Shown here: in pieces, positions 59,440 through 64,000 of the stretch | How positions within the stretch are numbered: position 1 is the stretch's first letter | How the letters are laid out: the number at the start of each line of letters is the position of its first letter | NCBI RefSeq assembly: GCF_012273895.1 | Contig: NC_052130.1 | Location: forward strand, 4,960,001-5,024,000 | From: Zerene cesonia | Taxonomy: Eukaryota; Arthropoda; Insecta; Lepidoptera; Pieridae | DNA length: 64,000 bases | Direction of reading: 5' to 3' | Notes under the pieces: generated by a model | Told to the model about the DNA's origin: nothing | Database searches by the model: none | Seen by the model: only the letters and a program-made list of their open reading frames with translations | Made by a program: the position numbers and the translations under genes

Positions 59440-59865
59440 TTACTACTTATGTTATAAATGCGACAGTAACTTTGTATGTCTGTCTATCTGCTTCTTCTTC
59501 ACACATAACTTTTGAACCAATTTGGATTTAATTTGGTGCAATGATAATTTGAAACCCGAGAAAGAACACATGATAATTTTTATCCCGGAAATCCCACAGG
59601 AACGGGAAATATGCGGGAATAACCCTAAGACTTTACTTTTTACTTGGCCTATTCGGGCGAAGACGAGGACATATAGCTAGTCTACACTTATATTATAAAG
59701 ATGTAACTTTTGAAATTTATATGTTAATAATGATCTCACGCAAAAAGCACTGAACCCATTTTGAAAATTTATTCACCATTAGACAGAGAAGTTATAGCTT
59801 CACTGATTGACATAGGCTATATGTGTACCGCGGGCGAAGCCGGAGCGAACAGCTAGTCACAAATA
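59440..59865 (-). repeat. Two RTE-like tail fragments in a row
   Basis: 59440-59690 has ACTTTTGAACCAATTTGGAT and TTTTTATCCCGGAAATCCCA, ending at TAGCTAGTC. 59693-59865 has GCACTGAACCCATTTTG and CGGGCGAAGCCGGAGCG, ending at CAGCTAGTC. Confidence 0.65.
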
Positions 59866-60656
59866 AATTGCCATCTATAATTACTGCATTACATTGCGAA
59901 AACAGTGTTCGGCGAGCGGTTAATGACTCCGAAACAGTGGTAAGCGTTCGAGAAACATCACAAGCCGCACACCGCTCGACCCACGCCCCAAGCACTTGTT
60001 TGTAAACAAACATATTTCCCGGCGTGCTTTATTTAGCATTCTTTATATAACTACACTAAAACATTCCTTGTGCGACTGCGTTCAAGGTGCACTATGGTAT
60101 TATGCTGACACTCATGGATATAGGCTAACATTGTGACAGTAATGAAATACCTAGGTCGTTATTTGTCAGTGCATATTTGATTTGAGTGGCGTTATAATTA
60201 AAGCAGTCTTTTATTTCATAGCTTATATAAATGCTGATATATAAATACAAAACATTAACTTACTACAGTTAAATATATCTCGATTGATCAACCCAGCCAG
60301 AGTTATGTTTTCAGAGTATCAGGTGACTAAAATGGACTCGATAAATTATTGTATTGTCACAAAGATTGAATTGAATCTATCCGTTTAAAGTGGATCAAAA
60401 CCGGGTGTAACATCGTAATAACCAGCATTAACAATATAAACAGATCAAATAACATTAATACTACATCAACAAACAATCATTAAGATAACTACATTTACAA
60501 GAATTTAACCGCCTTCCCACTATCAAATCTAAATAGAACCACACGGGAGGACACACACCAGCATTCAAATACGGACATCACCGACGGTTCGCCAAATCGA
60601 AAAGTTATGATACAACAACGTTTCGACCTGTGTATGCAGTCGAATAAATAACCACC

Positions 60657-60889
60657 ATATTTTTAAAGGACCGCCTCTTGGTACAGTGGTTAATGCGTGA
60701 GCGTAGAACCGAGGGGTCCTGGGTTCGATTCCCGGTGGGGACGCACAAAAAAAAAAAGTCTCGGTCTGGCAGGACACAGAAGGCTGATCACCTACTTGTC
60801 CCTAAAGAAAATCGATCAGTGAAAGGGATGTACATCATCTGCCCCATACCCCACTAGGGGACACGGGACTTCACTTTATATTTTTAAAG
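60657..60889 (+). mobile_element. tRNA-derived SINE with 12-bp target duplication
   Basis: ATATTTTTAAAG at 60657-60668 repeats exactly at 60878-60889. The head carries an A box TGGTACAGTGG (60679-60689) and a B box GGTTCGATTCC (60722-60732), followed by an A-run. The body has TCGGTCTGGCAGGACACAGA and AGGCTGATCACCTACTTG. The tRNA acceptor arms do not pair well, so this is a SINE and not a working tRNA gene. The perfect duplication implies a recent insertion. Confidence 0.92.
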
Positions 60890-63800
60890 CCTCGTTGAAA
60901 CTAAACAAACAGCAAGTTTAAACAATAGACGACGCAGAAGCCGCGGCCGCTGCACCGAATTATATCGGTGCATAGCAATCGACTTTCCCTCTTACGCAAT
61001 ACTGCTATCCAGCGGATTATACACGGTACATTGAAATATACTAAAACATTAATAGCAATTGCCCAACTTTCACGTATAAAAATCAAAATTTCCCACGCAT
61101 ATAGGTTTTTAATACGTACCTACCGACGACAATTCGTCAAAACATTTATTCGATTCATATCCATCCAAATAAATACTAATTATACTATAAAGATGTTTGT
61201 TACTCTATCACACGAAACCACTGAAGGAATTTTGATGATACTTGGCAGTAATGTGAATTATGTATCAGAATATTACATAGAAATACTTATTGTTAAACAA
61301 ACCAGAGATTTAAATACTATTCATAATGATAATTCCTTATTTGGTTTGTTTTTGTAGTCGCTTTGTACAGTTCAAAATCCAAGGACATGAAAAACTCTAA
61401 CTTACATGAAAATTCGTTAACATTATAAATCTATCGTTTGTAATTTATTGCGCTTATTTCTTTGTGAATTCCTCTCAATATCAAACTATCGATGACAAAA
61501 TATAGACATAAAACATATAAGTAGGTAAAAACTAATTGTTTTTACTCATTTTATTTTACTTATTTGTTGATATACAACAATCGAGTAGTTAATAAGTCGC
61601 CCGTCACGAATTCACCACACAGCATGCAATTAACGAGACATTTCTATAGGAAAAAGTATTTTCAAAGGGATTCAGCGTTGTTCCCTACAACGTCAAAAAA
61701 TCACAAATTCACAAACTGTAACTTTTAATAATACTTGTATAGATGCAGATGATATTTCGGCTAAAACACTCACTTAGCTTTTAAATATATCTTAAATTTG
61801 TAAGTCTTAAACCCGACCGTGATCTTTACCGATATAATATCAAATAGTAAGCAAAAACGCAACGCAACACAGCAAAGCAACTAGCAATGACGGAACGCAT
61901 TCCACATTTGTTTCAGTATTACCATCGATCGTTAAAGTTTATTGACCTTACACGCTAATGATGTCCTGCTAATGTCGACCAATCTCAAATAAGACTCGCC
62001 AACTGCCAACTATACAAAAAAATTGAAAAAAATCACATAAGTCCGATGTAAGGAAAGAAAAGACGCCACTTTTGAGAAAAGATATGAAATTCATTTCCAG
62101 TAATGTAATAACATTTTATTTTAAAAATAATATAATGATGATGAAATATAAATAGCCCAGAATCAAGGCCAGAGTGACTGTTTTTATTTTGGAATGTGTA
62201 TTTATTTCAACCATATTAAATTTAGAAAATATCATCGTATTTACTGAGTATTTCTGACCAGTATCTTTTAAATTAGAGATGTAGAAATTGGAGCGATAAC
62301 TGGACGCATTGTATTAAGGCCAAGCATTGTATTAAGGGCAAGGTAAAGTATTAAAAATAATTATTCGTTGCCCTCTTATTTTATCTACGCAATATTAAAG
62401 TTCCTATTTATATCCAAACTGACCGCCAATCGAACCCAACGAACCCAACGAATCCAATCGAATCCAACCCACCATCAAAGTACTCGATACTCAAAGCAAA
62501 ACGACATCCATCAATAACGCTATAATGCTCGGCCATTGACATAATTTACGATTGCATCCATCACAAACGGCACAGCGGTGGAGCATACAATGCATACCAT
62601 TAAACGGAAGTATTGAACAACAAATTGTTAGCGGCGTACGCAAATACCTTGTTATAAACATCATTGCTTACACACTTATTAAATACATTTTTTTCTTGTT
62701 AAAACATTCGATCAACGAAACGTTTAAACATAGCGAAGTTATTAGTTATAACGGCTAAAAACGGTGAAGAAAAACATCGTGAGGAAACCGGCATGTCCAA
62801 GAATCAAAAGTTCGACGACATGTGACATCATCTACAATCCGCACTTGGCCTGCGTGGTGGATTATGGCCTTAACCCTCATAGGTAGCCCGTGTCCCAGCA
62901 GTGGGAACAGGTATGGGCTGATGATGATGATGAAGTTATAACACTTGTATTGTAGAAAAAAATTGTATACACACACATTACATATGTTAAGCTGAATCTA
63001 ATACACTTAGTTACCAAGTACCATATATAGTATAGCAGTCACGCACCTACCAACGTCATTTCCTCACACGAGTCGCGCCGGAACTAGAAGCATTAACTGT
63101 TATAGCTACGAAGGGGCTGTGTACTACCAATGTGTGTACAGTTATCACATATGGTGTATTCTTTTGATGATATATATTACTAAGACTGTTGAATGACTTT
63201 GACCTATGTATCTTTGAGATAATTATTGCGGAACTGCTTGGTAAGTATATATAAAACTAGTTTTTATATATATTGGGACATGAAAATGTGGCTTTAGTTA
63301 AATCATCTGAAATCATATCATAAATATAATGTATGATATTCTGCTTATATTTGCTTGTATTATTATAAAAAAAGCATATATTTAACTTCATCTGAATCTT
63401 AATTATCCAGAGAATTGAATATTAAGCAATAAAACTTGGCGTTTAAAAAATACTCTATATTTCATTGCATAATAAAATGTATTTTATAACAAAGAACTAA
63501 AGACGGAATTTAATAGCTCTATAAAACGGATTTTAATCACGATCTTTACGATGAGAATATTACAAAATGTCTTCTCGGTTACTAATTCTGTCTTCCTTCT
63601 TTAATGTAAACATCAGTTTATATATTTAGTATATTCGCTGATTTCTGCGGCTCTAAATAAAAAACTAAGACATTGGTTACCTCACACGCACGTTATATAT
63701 CCGACCGATGGTTTAACTCGGTTCCAATTCATAAAATTTATTTCTAATTTTCCTGGGAAAGCAACAAAGTAAATTATATAACCAGAAAGTAGAAAATATA

Positions 63801-64000
63801 GAAAAGTGTCGTTTATATCATAAAATCGTCAGTGCAGTGCATCTGCAGTGACAATAAAAAAAGGAAATAAGTACATATAATTAATTTACAATATTTTTCA
63901 ATGATATTTAATCAATAATCAATTATTGCGAAATGGATAAAGTCTAAATCTCGACCACATAACACGGCATGAGGTAATAATCCATTCTAATGCATTCGAT
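60890..64000. other. Right-hand non-coding stretch
   Basis: AT-rich, with no supportable gene. It contains an RTE-like scrap at 61170-61290 (ATGTTTGTTACTCTATCACA), a short CGAACCCAA-type tandem near 62430-62465, and the SINE body listed above. Confidence 0.5.
62758..62935 (+). repeat. SINE body without tRNA head, same family as 52112-52441
   Basis: AACATCGTGAGGAAACCGGC, GTTCGACGACATGTGACATC, GGATTATGGCCTTAACCCTC and a GGCTGATGATGATGATGA tail; the 5' promoter part is absent. Confidence 0.8.

Noticed and set aside
59990..60015. Tandem forkhead-type sites (TTGTTTGTAAACAAACA) as a promoter
   Set aside because: Short AT-rich FOX motifs are expected often in this base composition, and nothing nearby supports a gene.
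60669..60745. Functional tRNA gene
   Set aside because: A and B boxes are present, but the acceptor arms do not pair, and the sequence continues into a SINE body bounded by target duplications.

Overview
The window is animal nuclear DNA, most likely from a moth or butterfly. It is AT-rich, with short GC-rich exons separated by GT/AG introns. It also carries many copies of the short interspersed elements typical of Lepidoptera, with ends resembling TAGCTGCGCCCCGCGG and tRNA-derived heads. There are three assembly gaps: 2510-3509 and 20890-21889 (1000 N each) and 10903-10912 (10 N). No operon, CRISPR array or prokaryotic feature is present.

Left end (1-2509, plus strand): the last four coding exons of a membrane acyl-CoA desaturase, with all three histidine boxes. 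Its 5' exons lie outside the window.

7256-25873 (minus strand): most of an Unc-115/abLIM gene, convergent with the desaturase. Exons near 25.9-21.9 kb encode four LIM zinc-finger domains. About a dozen exons from 20.0 to 7.3 kb encode a Ser/Pro/Arg-rich linker and a C-terminal villin headpiece that ends in RARLF. The end of LIM4 and the first linker exon or exons are lost in the 1-kb gap. All exon phases join, with one informative exception: exons 10434-10513 and 10922-10995 both enter in phase 1 and leave in phase 0. They can therefore only be alternatives to each other, giving two linker versions. Several 5' splice sites of this gene are followed closely by simple or tandem repeats: (AUC)n, a 24-bp minisatellite, G16, (CA)n and a CGCA-rich tract.

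25874-64000: no confident coding exon in 38 kb. It is probably the 5' intron or upstream region of Unc-115, or a gene desert. It is filled with SINE and LINE-tail fragments, including two SINEs with perfect 11- and 12-bp target-site duplications. A pair of ~155-bp elements with 10-11-bp target duplications carry the same internal segment in opposite orientations. Between the repeats lie non-repetitive GC-rich patches that may be promoters or enhancers: a CRE plus E2F site near 44.1 kb, an RFX X-box at 49.5 kb and a CpG cluster at 27.1 kb. There are also a few weak exon or small-ORF candidates.

The two genes share no obvious pathway. The desaturase acts in ER fatty-acid (possibly pheromone or cuticular lipid) metabolism. 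Unc-115 links actin to Rac-type signalling in axons and muscle. Nothing here is an obviously new enzyme system. The most distinctive structures are the mutually exclusive Unc-115 exons with repeat-flanked donors and the internally inverted element pair.
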